A stretch of 9,058 bases of DNA. It comes from an uncultured Mycoplasmatota bacterium (lineage in GTDB: Bacteria; Bacillota_I; Bacilli_A; RF39; UBA660). The position numbers and the translations under genes are program-made. Below the pieces are notes generated by a model. The model was not told the DNA's origin. It searched no databases and worked only from the letters and a program-made list of their open reading frames with translations. Each line of letters opens with the position of its first letter. Position 1 is the stretch's first letter. The stretch covers positions 1-9,058 of the forward strand of contig CAOJKG010000035.1 of assembly GCA_948437815.1 (NCBI GenBank), read 5' to 3'. This document shows positions 1 to 5,732 of the stretch, in pieces.

Positions 1-1
1 T

Positions 2-61
2 AAAGATGAATATCAAGAATTAGAAAATAGAACTAGAAGACTACGTAAAGCATTAAAATAA
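2..61 (+). CDS. C-terminal end of an unidentified protein (partial)
   Basis: An open frame enters from the left edge and ends at the TAA at 59-61. The 19 visible residues read KDEYQELENRTRRLRKALK: a charged, probably helical tail rich in Arg, Lys and Glu. That is too little to assign a family. No hairpin with a T-run follows the stop. The next promoter starts only 11 bases downstream, so some read-through into the following gene is possible. The frame is supported only by its stop position and by a plausible amino-acid composition. Confidence 0.5.
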   Translation, partial: KDEYQELENRTRRLRKALK

Positions 62-71
62 GCATTTATCC

Positions 72-100
72 TTTACAAAAAGCGTAATATTTAATATAAT
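72..100 (+). promoter_or_regulatory. Sigma-A-type promoter of the HD-domain gene
   Basis: A -35 box TTTACA (72-77) and a perfect -10 box TATAAT (95-100) are separated by exactly 17 bases. Transcription would start near 107, leaving a leader of about 29 bases that contains the GAGGTG ribosome site at 121-126. This is among the best promoter matches in the window. Confidence 0.8.
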
Positions 101-135
101 GTCTATAGTCGTATATTAAAGAGGTGTTTGATTAA

Positions 136-681
136 ATGACTAAAAAAACAAATATTGAGTTTGAAAATTTAGTTAGTGATATATTAGAAAATGAATATTT
201 TTTAGAAACAAAAAAAGACATACATCATGGTACAAGCAAATATGAGCATTCAATAAGAGTAGCTAAATTAAGTTATAATTTAAGTAAAATATTTAAAGCA
301 GATAAAAAAGTTACTGCAAGGGCAGGGTTACTTCACGATTTCTTTTTTGGAACAAGAAAAGAAAAACCAGAGAACTCCTATTTAAGACATCCTGTAACAG
401 CAAGTCTAAATGCCCAAAAATATTTTAATGTAAGTGAGCTAGAGAGCGAAGCTATAAAAACTCATATGTTTCACCAAGTATTATTAAAGAAAATTTTTCC
501 ATTTATTAATCATAAAGAAAAAGCAAGTATTAAAGAATTCAAGCCAAAATCTAAAGAAGGCTGGATAATATGTGCTTCTGATATGATAGTTTCGATAATG
601 GAATGTGAAAGATTTCAATTTAGCTATGTAGCAAATGTCGCATTATTATTAGTATTTAATATAATAATGTTTAAAAATTAG
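136..681 (+). CDS. HD-domain phosphohydrolase, uncharacterised
   Basis: The 181-residue protein carries HD-superfamily metal-binding landmarks: His38 in KYEHSIRVA, the His67-Asp68 doublet in AGLLHDFFFG, further histidines at 85 (RHP) and 110/113, and Asp149 in CASDMIVSI. This order, H...HD...H...D, is typical of metal-dependent phosphohydrolases, many of which act on nucleotides or phosphoesters; the substrate cannot be read here. The last 20 or so residues (about 162-179) are hydrophobic and could pack against a membrane or the protein core. Start ATG 136 follows GAGGTG (121-126) at 9 bases. The gene is monocistronic: a consensus promoter lies upstream and an intrinsic terminator begins two bases after the TAG stop. 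It converges on uppP. HD membership is confident; biochemical role is unknown. Confidence 0.85.
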   Translation: MTKKTNIEFENLVSDILENEYFLETKKDIHHGTSKYEHSIRVAKLSYNLSKIFKADKKVTARAGLLHDFFFGTRKEKPENSYLRHPVTASLNAQKYFNVSELESEAIKTHMFHQVLLKKIFPFINHKEKASIKEFKPKSKEGWIICASDMIVSIMECERFQFSYVANVALLLVFNIIMFKN

Positions 682-682
682 T

Positions 683-705
683 AAGTTCATAGAACTTCTT
701 TTTTT
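683..705 (+). terminator. Intrinsic terminator of the HD-domain gene
   Basis: A 6-bp stem AAGTTC / GAACTT (683-688 and 692-697) with a 3-base loop is followed by CTTTTTTT (698-705). It begins two bases after the stop codon. Confidence 0.8.
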
Positions 706-724
706 ATCCTCATAAAAGAAATAT

Positions 725-752
725 AAAAAAAAAAAAATCTCCTAAGAGATTT
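725..752 (-). terminator. Intrinsic terminator of uppP
   Basis: Read on the minus strand, a 7-bp stem AAATCTC / GAGATTT (746-752 and 735-741) with a 4-base loop runs straight into a T-run made by the 13 A residues at 725-737 of the plus strand. The stem overlaps the uppP stop codon (753-751). Together with the plus-strand terminator at 683-705 it separates two convergent genes. Confidence 0.8.
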
Positions 753-1563
753 ATCTAAAATAAATAAATATAAAAATTGCTAAACATATACAGTAGATAG
801 AGAACTTCCAAAGTTTACCTTTTTTTACTAATTCGCTAAGCCAGTTATAAGTAAAGTAGGTAACAACTAAAGAAGCAATCATTCCACTCAAATAAGGAAT
901 TGCGAGACTTGCTAGATTACCAGCTTCAATTAAATCACTAACACCTAATAACATTGTCGCAACACTAATAGGGAAATATAAAATAAAAGTATATTTTAAA
1001 GCTGTTTTACGAGATAAACCACAAATTAGACAAGCTACTAAAACAGTTCCACTTCTACTTATTCCAGGCATAATAGTAATCATTTGAATAAGACCAATAA
1101 CTATCGCATCTTTTAGTGTTATATCTTTATCTTCTTTAGTACCATTTTTATTTCTAATTAAGAATAGCATTAATGCTGTAAGTAAAAAAGTAAATCCTAG
1201 AAACTTCATATTTTGGAGTTTATCTTCAACAACATCTTTAAGAAGAAAGCCTAGTATTCCTACTGGTATAGTTGAAATAATTAAATAGATACAATATCTA
1301 AATTTATCTTTAGTAACATTTCTTTTTTTCTTATTAAAAATAAAACTAAAGAAAGCATTAACTAAATCTATAATTTCCTTTCTAAAAATAAATAGGATAG
1401 CCAAGAAAGAACCAAAATTAGCTATTATTTCAAAATTAAGGTCGTGAAACATATTCGTATTAAAAATATTTTTAAATAAGAAAATATGTCCACTAGAACT
1501 TATTGGTAGTGGTTCAGTAAAACCTTGTAAGATACCCAAAACAATATAAATTAAATAATCCAT
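751..1563 (-). CDS. uppP: Undecaprenyl-diphosphate phosphatase (UppP/BacA family)
   Basis: An integral membrane enzyme that dephosphorylates undecaprenyl diphosphate, regenerating the lipid carrier used for peptidoglycan and other envelope polymers; the family also confers bacitracin tolerance. The 270-residue protein has both signature blocks: QGFTEPLPISSSGH (13-26), with Glu17 and His26, and MPGISRSG (165-172), with Arg170, which matches the catalytic Arg of the family. Many hydrophobic segments run to the last residue, and the length is normal for the family. The frame is open up to 1632, but the ATG at 1563 is preferred because it gives the standard N-terminus just before the first motif and has GGTGA 5 to 10 bases upstream. 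The first block usually reads TEFLP; here it is TEPLP, a mild deviation. It is the only minus-strand gene and is divergent from the next gene. Confidence 0.95.
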   Translation of the reverse strand: MDYLIYIVLGILQGFTEPLPISSSGHIFLFKNIFNTNMFHDLNFEIIANFGSFLAILFIFRKEIIDLVNAFFSFIFNKKKRNVTKDKFRYCIYLIISTIPVGILGFLLKDVVEDKLQNMKFLGFTFLLTALMLFLIRNKNGTKEDKDITLKDAIVIGLIQMITIMPGISRSGTVLVACLICGLSRKTALKYTFILYFPISVATMLLGVSDLIEAGNLASLAIPYLSGMIASLVVTYFTYNWLSELVKKGKLWKFSIYCICLAIFIFIYFR

Positions 1564-1579
1564 TATTATCACCATAATA

Positions 1580-1589
1580 ATTATATAAT
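1580..1589. promoter_or_regulatory. Palindromic overlapping -10 boxes of divergent genes (tentative)
   Basis: ATTATATAAT is a perfect 10-base palindrome in the uppP / small-membrane-protein divergent region. It supplies TATAAT on the plus strand (1584-1589) and TATAAT on the minus strand (1585-1580). Neither direction has a convincing -35 box at 16 to 18 bases, and the implied uppP leader would be only about 10 bases. The call is therefore tentative; A+T-rich DNA makes such matches by chance. Confidence 0.3.
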
Positions 1590-1630
1590 ATTTTTTAAAA
1601 ATAAGAAATAAAATAATAAGGGGAGGCCTC

Positions 1631-1867
1631 ATGTTTAAACTTTTATTTTACTTTTTAGGCATATTTTTAATAAGTATTGGCATTTTCTTTACAATAATAT
1701 ATTTAAATTTATTAACAATAGGGTATAGTTTTTTAGAATTTGTTAACTTTATAATTAGAAGTCCTATTTTTTGGTGTATCATAATTGGCATAATATTTAT
1801 AATATTATCATTAGAAAGGCGGATAAGAAATGAATTATTATTACGACATAATTTTAAATTGGAATGA
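1631..1867 (+). CDS. Small membrane protein, two predicted transmembrane helices
   Basis: The 78-residue protein has two hydrophobic segments, about residues 4-27 and 47-63, joined by a short loop (YSFLEFVNFIIRSP) and followed by a basic tail (ERRIRNELLLRHNFKLE). By the positive-inside rule the tail is probably cytoplasmic. I do not recognise a named family. Translation is well supported: a strong AAGGGGAGG site (1618-1626) stands 4 bases before the ATG, one of the few G-rich patches in the region. It ends with TGA at 1865-1867, the one clear TGA stop in the window. Its last 38 bases overlap the next gene, which suggests translational coupling and perhaps a shared role. The opposite-strand open frame over 1648-1935 is a shadow. 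Confidence 0.75.
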   Translation: MFKLLFYFLGIFLISIGIFFTIIYLNLLTIGYSFLEFVNFIIRSPIFWCIIIGIIFIILSLERRIRNELLLRHNFKLE

Positions 1868-2474
1868 GAATATACCATATAACTTTTATGAATGGAATGA
1901 TTATGATTATTTAGAATTAATAAAAAAGATTCCATTAATAAAGATAAAGCATAAAGCTTTAGTAGACGTTTGGAGTAATAATATTAAAATAAATAAAGAA
2001 TTTTTAAACAATATTAAAGATAAAACTTTAGTAAGTGGTAAAAATTCTATTTGTAAAATTGATTATGCATGTCTTTTTACTGACAACAAAAATGTTATAG
2101 CCATTGAGTTTAATGAAAATGGTGAAAGTATCAATAGAAGTAAATTACTAATTGATGATGAAATGAATGTTTTAGAAGTAGCATATTCATTAAAAGAAGT
2201 AGAATTAGAATATGAAATCATTGAAAAGTTAGAAGAAAACAAAGACTTAAGACAAGAAAATGAAGTAAAGAAATTAATTAGTTTAGAGATAAAGAGTTTA
2301 TATGAAAATAAAGAATTATCTAAACTAAGATATTTATTTTATGAATACAAAGGTCAAAAAAATGAAGATATAGATGAAATATTTAATATTTTAAATGAAG
2401 AATTAAAAAGTAATTTTAACAAAGATTTTTTCCGAATATATGATATTATAAAATTATCATATCACAAAGTTTAA
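1830..2474 (+). CDS. DUF3603-family-like protein of unknown function
   Basis: This is a soluble 214-residue protein with no signal peptide or membrane segment. Its first 110 residues recall the DUF3603 proteins of Bacillus relatives, from memory of family features: an N-terminal YYYDIILNWNEN, FYEW (19-22), a KIPLIKIK block (33-40), a 'CLFTD' strand (81-85) and NRSKLLIDDE (102-111), corresponding to the RKSRL-type motif. The second half (about 120-214) is charged and predicted helical. Function is not known for the family. Start ATG 1830 lies inside the end of the upstream membrane-protein gene and has AAAGGCGGA (1815-1823) at a good distance, so both genes are probably made from one mRNA. No terminator follows; the miaB promoter lies immediately downstream. 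Confidence 0.75.
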   Translation: MNYYYDIILNWNENIPYNFYEWNDYDYLELIKKIPLIKIKHKALVDVWSNNIKINKEFLNNIKDKTLVSGKNSICKIDYACLFTDNKNVIAIEFNENGESINRSKLLIDDEMNVLEVAYSLKEVELEYEIIEKLEENKDLRQENEVKKLISLEIKSLYENKELSKLRYLFYEYKGQKNEDIDEIFNILNEELKSNFNKDFFRIYDIIKLSYHKV

Positions 2475-2488
2475 AAATCTGATATAAT
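2461..2488 (+). promoter_or_regulatory. Extended -10 promoter of miaB
   Basis: TGATATAAT (2480-2488) is an extended -10 element with a perfect TATAAT at 2483-2488. ATCACA at 2461-2466, inside the end of the upstream gene, matches the -35 consensus at 4 of 6 positions with 16-base spacing. Transcription would start near 2495, just before the AGGAAGTGA ribosome site. Confidence 0.6.
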
Positions 2489-2498
2489 AATCACTGTT

Positions 2499-2507
2499 AG
2501 GAAGTGA
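2499..2507 (+). promoter_or_regulatory. Ribosome binding site that fixes the miaB start
   Basis: AGGAAGTGA lies 5 bases before the ATG at 2513. An in-frame GTG at 2504 sits inside this site and so cannot be the start. A similar TAGGAAGTGA precedes the dnaD start at 8421. Confidence 0.65.
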
Positions 2508-2512
2508 TTATT

Positions 2513-3928
2513 ATGCATATGCCAAATTTAAAAGATGCAAAAATAAGAACAAACAAGAAAGTTGAAACTAAGTTAGCAAGCAATCTAAAAAGTGAAAAAT
2601 TTAAAAACAAGAAATATTTTATAAAGACTTATGGTTGCCAAATGAACGTTCATGATTCTGAAGAAATAAAAGGAATTGTTGAGAATTTAGGCTTTAGTGA
2701 AACAATTAATTTAGAAGAATCAGACTTAGTAATATTAAATACCTGTGCGATAAGAGAAAATGCTCATGACAAAGTATTTGGTTTTTTAGGTAGAGTAAAA
2801 CATTTAAAGAAAGATAAATCAGAACTTATTGTATGTGTAGGTGGCTGTATGCCTGAGCAAGAGAGTGTATCTAATTTATTAAAAGAAAAATATCCTTTTG
2901 TAAATATTGTATTTGGAACTCACAATATAAATGATTTAGGAAAAATGATTTTAGAAAGTAGTAATAAACAAAACATAGAAGTATATTCAGTTGAAGGCGA
3001 TATTTATGAAGGAATGGAATATAAAAGAGATTCCAAATATTCAGCTTGGGTAAATATTATGTATGGATGTGACAAATTCTGTACATATTGTATTGTTCCA
3101 TATACTAGAGGAAAACAAAGAAGTCGAAAAATAGAGGACATATTAAAAGAAGTTCAAGAATTAAAAGATAAAGGCTACGAAGAAATAACTTTATTAGGTC
3201 AAAATGTCAATGCTTATGGTAAAGATTTAGAAAGTGATTATGGCTTTGCCAAACTTTTAGAAGAAACGGCTCAAATTGGCATATCAAGAATTCGTTTTGT
3301 AACATCACATCCTTGGGACTTTACTGATGAAATGATAGATATTATTGCGAAGTATGATAATATTATGCCATATATTCATTTACCTCTTCAAAGTGGTAGT
3401 ACCAATATTTTAAGATTAATGGGTAGACGTTATACCAAAGAGGAGTATATAAATCTTTATAATAAAATTAAAAATAGAATACCAGGCGTTAGTATAACTA
3501 CTGATATTATTGTTGGTTTTCCAAATGAAACAGATGAAGACTTCAATGAAACTTTAGAAGTTGTTGATAAATGTAAATTTGACGGAGCCTTTACATTTAT
3601 ATATTCACCACGTGAAGGAACACCAGCAGCTAAAATAAAAGATAACATAGATCTCAAAATTAAAGAAGAAAGACTTCAAAAACTAAATGAAAAAATCAAC
3701 AATTATAGTTTAGAGCATAACAAAGAATACTTAGGAAAAAAGGTAAAAGTCTTAGTAATAGGAGCCAGTGAAAAAGGTGAAGGTAAAATGTGTGGTTATA
3801 CAGAAACTATGAAACTAGTAAACATAAGTGGTGCCGAAAAAGATTTAGGAAAAATAATCGAAGTTGAGATAACGGAAGCTAAAAGTTTTAGCTTAGATGG
3901 CAATAAAGTTATAAAAATAAATAATTAA
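2513..3928 (+). CDS. miaB: tRNA-2-methylthio-N6-dimethylallyladenosine synthase MiaB
   Basis: A radical-SAM methylthiotransferase that adds a methylthio group to C2 of N6-isopentenyl-A37 in UNN-reading tRNAs, downstream of MiaA. The 471-residue protein shows the full three-domain order. The N-terminal UPF0004 domain has cluster-binding cysteines Cys42 (TYGCQMN), Cys78 (NTCAIRENA) and Cys112 (GGCMPEQ). The radical-SAM core has CxxxCxxC at Cys186, Cys190, Cys193 (GCDKFCTYCIVPYTRG), followed by LLGQNVNAYG and HLPLQSGS. A C-terminal TRAM domain covers about residues 405-468. The RENA and PYTRGKQRSR blocks and the LGQNVNAYG motif favour MiaB over its relatives MtaB and RimO. Start ATG 2513 is chosen over the GTG at 2504, which lies within the ribosome site. 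No convincing terminator follows the TAA stop. Confidence 0.97.
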   Translation: MHMPNLKDAKIRTNKKVETKLASNLKSEKFKNKKYFIKTYGCQMNVHDSEEIKGIVENLGFSETINLEESDLVILNTCAIRENAHDKVFGFLGRVKHLKKDKSELIVCVGGCMPEQESVSNLLKEKYPFVNIVFGTHNINDLGKMILESSNKQNIEVYSVEGDIYEGMEYKRDSKYSAWVNIMYGCDKFCTYCIVPYTRGKQRSRKIEDILKEVQELKDKGYEEITLLGQNVNAYGKDLESDYGFAKLLEETAQIGISRIRFVTSHPWDFTDEMIDIIAKYDNIMPYIHLPLQSGSTNILRLMGRRYTKEEYINLYNKIKNRIPGVSITTDIIVGFPNETDEDFNETLEVVDKCKFDGAFTFIYSPREGTPAAKIKDNIDLKIKEERLQKLNEKINNYSLEHNKEYLGKKVKVLVIGASEKGEGKMCGYTETMKLVNISGAEKDLGKIIEVEITEAKSFSLDGNKVIKINN

Positions 3929-3940
3929 GCAAAAAAGGGC

Positions 3941-3969
3941 TTGTCGTATCACCAAAAATATCTTATAAT
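3941..3969 (+). promoter_or_regulatory. Promoter of the first secreted-protein gene
   Basis: TTGTCG (3941-3946, 4 of 6 consensus bases) and a perfect TATAAT (3964-3969) are spaced by 17 bases. The start would be near 3976, leaving a leader of about 20 bases that holds AGGTGAT. Confidence 0.75.
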
Positions 3970-3995
3970 TAATAATAGATAAAATAGGTGATGTT

Positions 3996-4583
3996 ATGCG
4001 AAAGGGTTATAAAATTACACTAAGTGTGCTAACAATAATGATATTAATTACAATTACAGTAGGAACAAGTTATTCATATTATTCTGTATCTGATATTCAA
4101 GACAATCCAAATACTTTAACTTCTACATGCTTTAATATAGAGTATAGTGAAGGAACTAATGGTTCAATCAATTTAACGAATAGTTATCCTATGAGTGAAG
4201 CAAATGCCTTAGCCTTAACTCCATATAATTTTACAATAACTAATACATGTGCCGCTGGTAATCAAACAGTGAATTATGTTGTAACACTAAATACTTTAAC
4301 AGCTAAACCTTCAACATTAACAAGCAGTTTGAATTATAAATTAAATAAAACTGCGCCAACTGCTATTGTTGGAACAACAGGAACATTATCAACACCATAT
4401 GCCCTAAATCCAAATGTTAAAACAGATGAAGGCATTGATACTAGTTATAGTTTAGAAGTAGGAACACTAGCACCTGGAGAATCAAAAACATTTAATTTAT
4501 ACTTATGGATAAATGAGAATGCAAATAATACTATAATGGGTCAAACTTTTGAAGGAAAAGTACTAGTATACAGTTATATATAA
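3996..4583 (+). CDS. Secreted TasA/camelysin-like surface protein, copy 1
   Basis: A 195-residue exported protein. A basic start (MRKGYK) and a hydrophobic stretch at about 7-25 lead into TSYSYYSVSDIQ, which resembles SipW-processed signal peptides of TasA/camelysin-type proteins, where an A/Y-F/Y-x-SD-like segment marks the mature start. The mature part is rich in Thr, Asn and Ser with alternating hydrophobic residues, as in beta-sandwich fibre or surface subunits. It has exactly two cysteines, Cys45 (STCFN) and Cys85 (NTCAAG), well placed for a disulfide, and ends with LAPGESKTFNLYLWINENA and IMGQTFEGKVLVYS. There is no LPXTG motif and no C-terminal membrane segment. The neighbour at 4685 is a paralogue sharing all these blocks. 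AGGTGA (3986-3991) stands 4 bases before the ATG. A SipW-type protease gene is not in the window. Secretion is confident; the family link is inference. Confidence 0.8.
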   Translation: MRKGYKITLSVLTIMILITITVGTSYSYYSVSDIQDNPNTLTSTCFNIEYSEGTNGSINLTNSYPMSEANALALTPYNFTITNTCAAGNQTVNYVVTLNTLTAKPSTLTSSLNYKLNKTAPTAIVGTTGTLSTPYALNPNVKTDEGIDTSYSLEVGTLAPGESKTFNLYLWINENANNTIMGQTFEGKVLVYSYI

Positions 4584-4605
4584 ACTTCCAAATAGGAAGT
4601 TTTTT
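4582..4605 (+). terminator. Intrinsic terminator after secreted-protein copy 1
   Basis: An 8-bp stem AAACTTCC / GGAAGTTT (4582-4589 and 4595-4602) with a 5-base loop is followed by a short T-run to 4605. It begins within the stop codon. Confidence 0.75.
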
Positions 4606-4622
4606 AAATTACTATTTACTAC

Positions 4623-4651
4623 TTTTCAAAATAATAAAAATAATATATAAT
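4623..4651 (+). promoter_or_regulatory. Promoter of the second secreted-protein gene
   Basis: TTTTCA (4623-4628, 4 of 6) and TATAAT (4646-4651) are spaced by 17 bases. A second TATAAT at 4664-4669 has no useful -35 box and lies too close to the ribosome site. The copy therefore has its own promoter after the terminator of copy 1. Confidence 0.65.
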
Positions 4652-4674
4652 ATAAATATCGAGTATAATAAAAT

Positions 4675-4679
4675 GGTGG
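4675..4679 (+). promoter_or_regulatory. Ribosome binding site that fixes the start of copy 2
   Basis: GGTGG lies 5 bases before the ATG at 4685. An in-frame ATG at 4673 overlaps this site and has no ribosome site of its own. The later start also gives a standard lysine-bearing signal-peptide N-terminus (MSNKKY). Confidence 0.55.
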
Positions 4680-4684
4680 TTTTT

Positions 4685-5245
4685 ATGAGTAATAAGAAAT
4701 ATTTAATGATAGCAATTTTTTTAGTAACTATTGCTATAGTAATTACATCAAGTACAACATTTGCATTTTTATCGGTAAGTGACATTCAAAGTGAAGCTAA
4801 TACTATAAGTACAACTTGTTATGATATGACATTTACAGATTCCAATAGAATAAATGTTACAGGTTATCCTATGAGTAGTACAAATGCATTTAAAAAGGTT
4901 AATCCATATAAATTTTCCTTAAAAAATAGTTGTGAAGCGAATACTAATTATCAAATAATATTAAATGTAATAAATACATCATCTTCTAAAATATTACCAT
5001 ATATCAATTATTCTTTAGATGGCACAACAGTAAAAAAACTAAGTAGCTTAACACCTATAACTTTACCACTTGGAGTAACTTCTAGTAATGCCAGTACTTC
5101 ATACTTAATAGATACAGGAGCATTAGAAGGAATAAATACTACTAAGAACTTCAATTTACATATGTGGATAGATGAAAGTGCTGGAAATGATATAATGGGA
5201 AGTAAATTTGAAGGAGAAGTAACGATTTATAGTGTAGCAAGGTAG
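4685..5245 (+). CDS. Secreted TasA/camelysin-like surface protein, copy 2
   Basis: A 186-residue exported protein, paralogous to the one at 3996. A basic start and a hydrophobic segment (about residues 6-25) lead to TTFAFLSVSDIQ, a SipW-type-like processing region. Blocks shared with copy 1 are SVSDIQ, T-C at Cys45, GYPMSSTNA (SYPMSEANA in copy 1), NPYKFSLKNSC at Cys83, NFNLHMWIDESAGNDIMG and KFEGEVTIYS. The two cysteines keep nearly the same spacing (38 residues here, 40 in copy 1). The middle region between about residues 95 and 150 has diverged strongly. It lacks the LAPGESKT loop, having GALEGINTTKN instead. No sortase motif or C-terminal anchor is present. Its own promoter and terminator suggest expression separate from copy 1. 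Exact role unknown; a fibre or surface-layer subunit is the best guess. Confidence 0.8.
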   Translation: MSNKKYLMIAIFLVTIAIVITSSTTFAFLSVSDIQSEANTISTTCYDMTFTDSNRINVTGYPMSSTNAFKKVNPYKFSLKNSCEANTNYQIILNVINTSSSKILPYINYSLDGTTVKKLSSLTPITLPLGVTSSNASTSYLIDTGALEGINTTKNFNLHMWIDESAGNDIMGSKFEGEVTIYSVAR

Positions 5246-5259
5246 CAATACCTTTTTTT
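5239..5259 (+). terminator. Intrinsic terminator after secreted-protein copy 2
   Basis: A 6-bp stem AAGGTA / TACCTT (5239-5244 and 5249-5254) with a stable GNRA-type loop GCAA is followed by T5 (5255-5259). The stem begins inside the coding sequence and covers the TAG stop at 5243-5245. Confidence 0.75.
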
Positions 5260-5272
5260 CTTTATAAAAATA

Positions 5273-5281
5273 TGATAAAAT
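5273..5281 (+). promoter_or_regulatory. Extended -10 promoter of the mscL-miaA-cca-dnaD operon
   Basis: TGATAAAAT (5273-5281) is an extended -10 element; only T-rich terminator sequence occupies the -35 position. Transcription would start near 5288, very close to the AAGAGGTG ribosome site at 5288-5295. It is the only promoter-like element between the preceding terminator and mscL. Confidence 0.5.
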
Positions 5282-5302
5282 ACTAGCAAGAGGTGTAATA
5301 AA

Positions 5303-5731
5303 ATGATAAAGAAAAACGTTGAAGAATTCAAAAAATTTATAGCAAGAGGAAATGTCATTGATTTAGCAGTTGGTGTTATAATTGGAGGTGCATTCTCATC
5401 AATTGTAACAAGTTTAGTAAATAATATATTAACTCCAATACTAGGTTTAGTTTTAGGAGGTGCTGATTTTTCAAACTTAGCGATAACTTTTAAAAATACA
5501 AGAATTGAATATGGAGCTTTTATTCAAAGTGTCATTGATTTTTTAATCGTAGCCATCTGTATTTTTGCTTTAGTAAAATTTATCAATAAAATAATGCATT
5601 TAAAGAAAAAAGAAGAAGAAAAACCAACAGAACCAAAGAAAAGTGCTGAAGTATTATTATTAGAAGAAATAAGAGATTTATTAAAAGAAGAAAATAAGCC
5701 TAAAACTAATAAAAAGAAAAAAGGCAATTAA
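5303..5731 (+). CDS. mscL: Large-conductance mechanosensitive channel MscL
   Basis: A pentameric inner-membrane channel that opens under membrane tension to release solutes during hypo-osmotic shock. The 142-residue protein shows the family order. The N-terminal amphipathic helix (KKNVEEFKKFIARGN) is followed by the pore helix M1 (about 17-45), with the DLAVGVIIGGAFSSIVTSLV segment. A short periplasmic loop (about 50-71) and M2 (about 72-97, IQSVIDFLIVAICIFALVKF) come next. After a Lys/Glu linker, the C-terminal bundle helix AEVLLLEEIRDLLKEE lies at 115-130. The basic tail NKPKTNKKKKGN is slightly long. Start ATG 5303 follows AAGAGGTG at 7 bases. The stop is followed after one base by miaA, so the channel gene heads a packed operon. 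Confidence 0.95.
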   Translation: MIKKNVEEFKKFIARGNVIDLAVGVIIGGAFSSIVTSLVNNILTPILGLVLGGADFSNLAITFKNTRIEYGAFIQSVIDFLIVAICIFALVKFINKIMHLKKKEEEKPTEPKKSAEVLLLEEIRDLLKEENKPKTNKKKKGN

Positions 5732-5732
5732 A

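Noticed and set aside
725..737. Run of 13 A residues as a possible phase-variable tract
   Set aside because: It lies outside any reading frame and is fully explained as the T-run of the uppP terminator on the other strand.
1631..1885. Reading TGA as tryptophan (Mycoplasma-type code), extending the small membrane protein a few codons to the next TAA
   Set aside because: All recognised tryptophans in conserved positions (for example in MiaA, MiaB and DnaD) are TGG, no gene contains an internal TGA, and the standard code gives complete proteins throughout.
1648..1935. Minus-strand open frame of 95 codons across the small membrane protein and DUF3603-like genes
   Set aside because: It lies wholly opposite two genes with good ribosome sites, its composition is that of an A+T-rich reverse strand, and it has no ribosome site.
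3457..3657. Minus-strand open frame inside miaB
   Set aside because: It is antisense to the conserved radical-SAM region of miaB and is explained as a shadow.
3923..3943. AAGC...GCTT near the miaB stop as a terminator
   Set aside because: The stem is only about 4 bp and no T-run follows.
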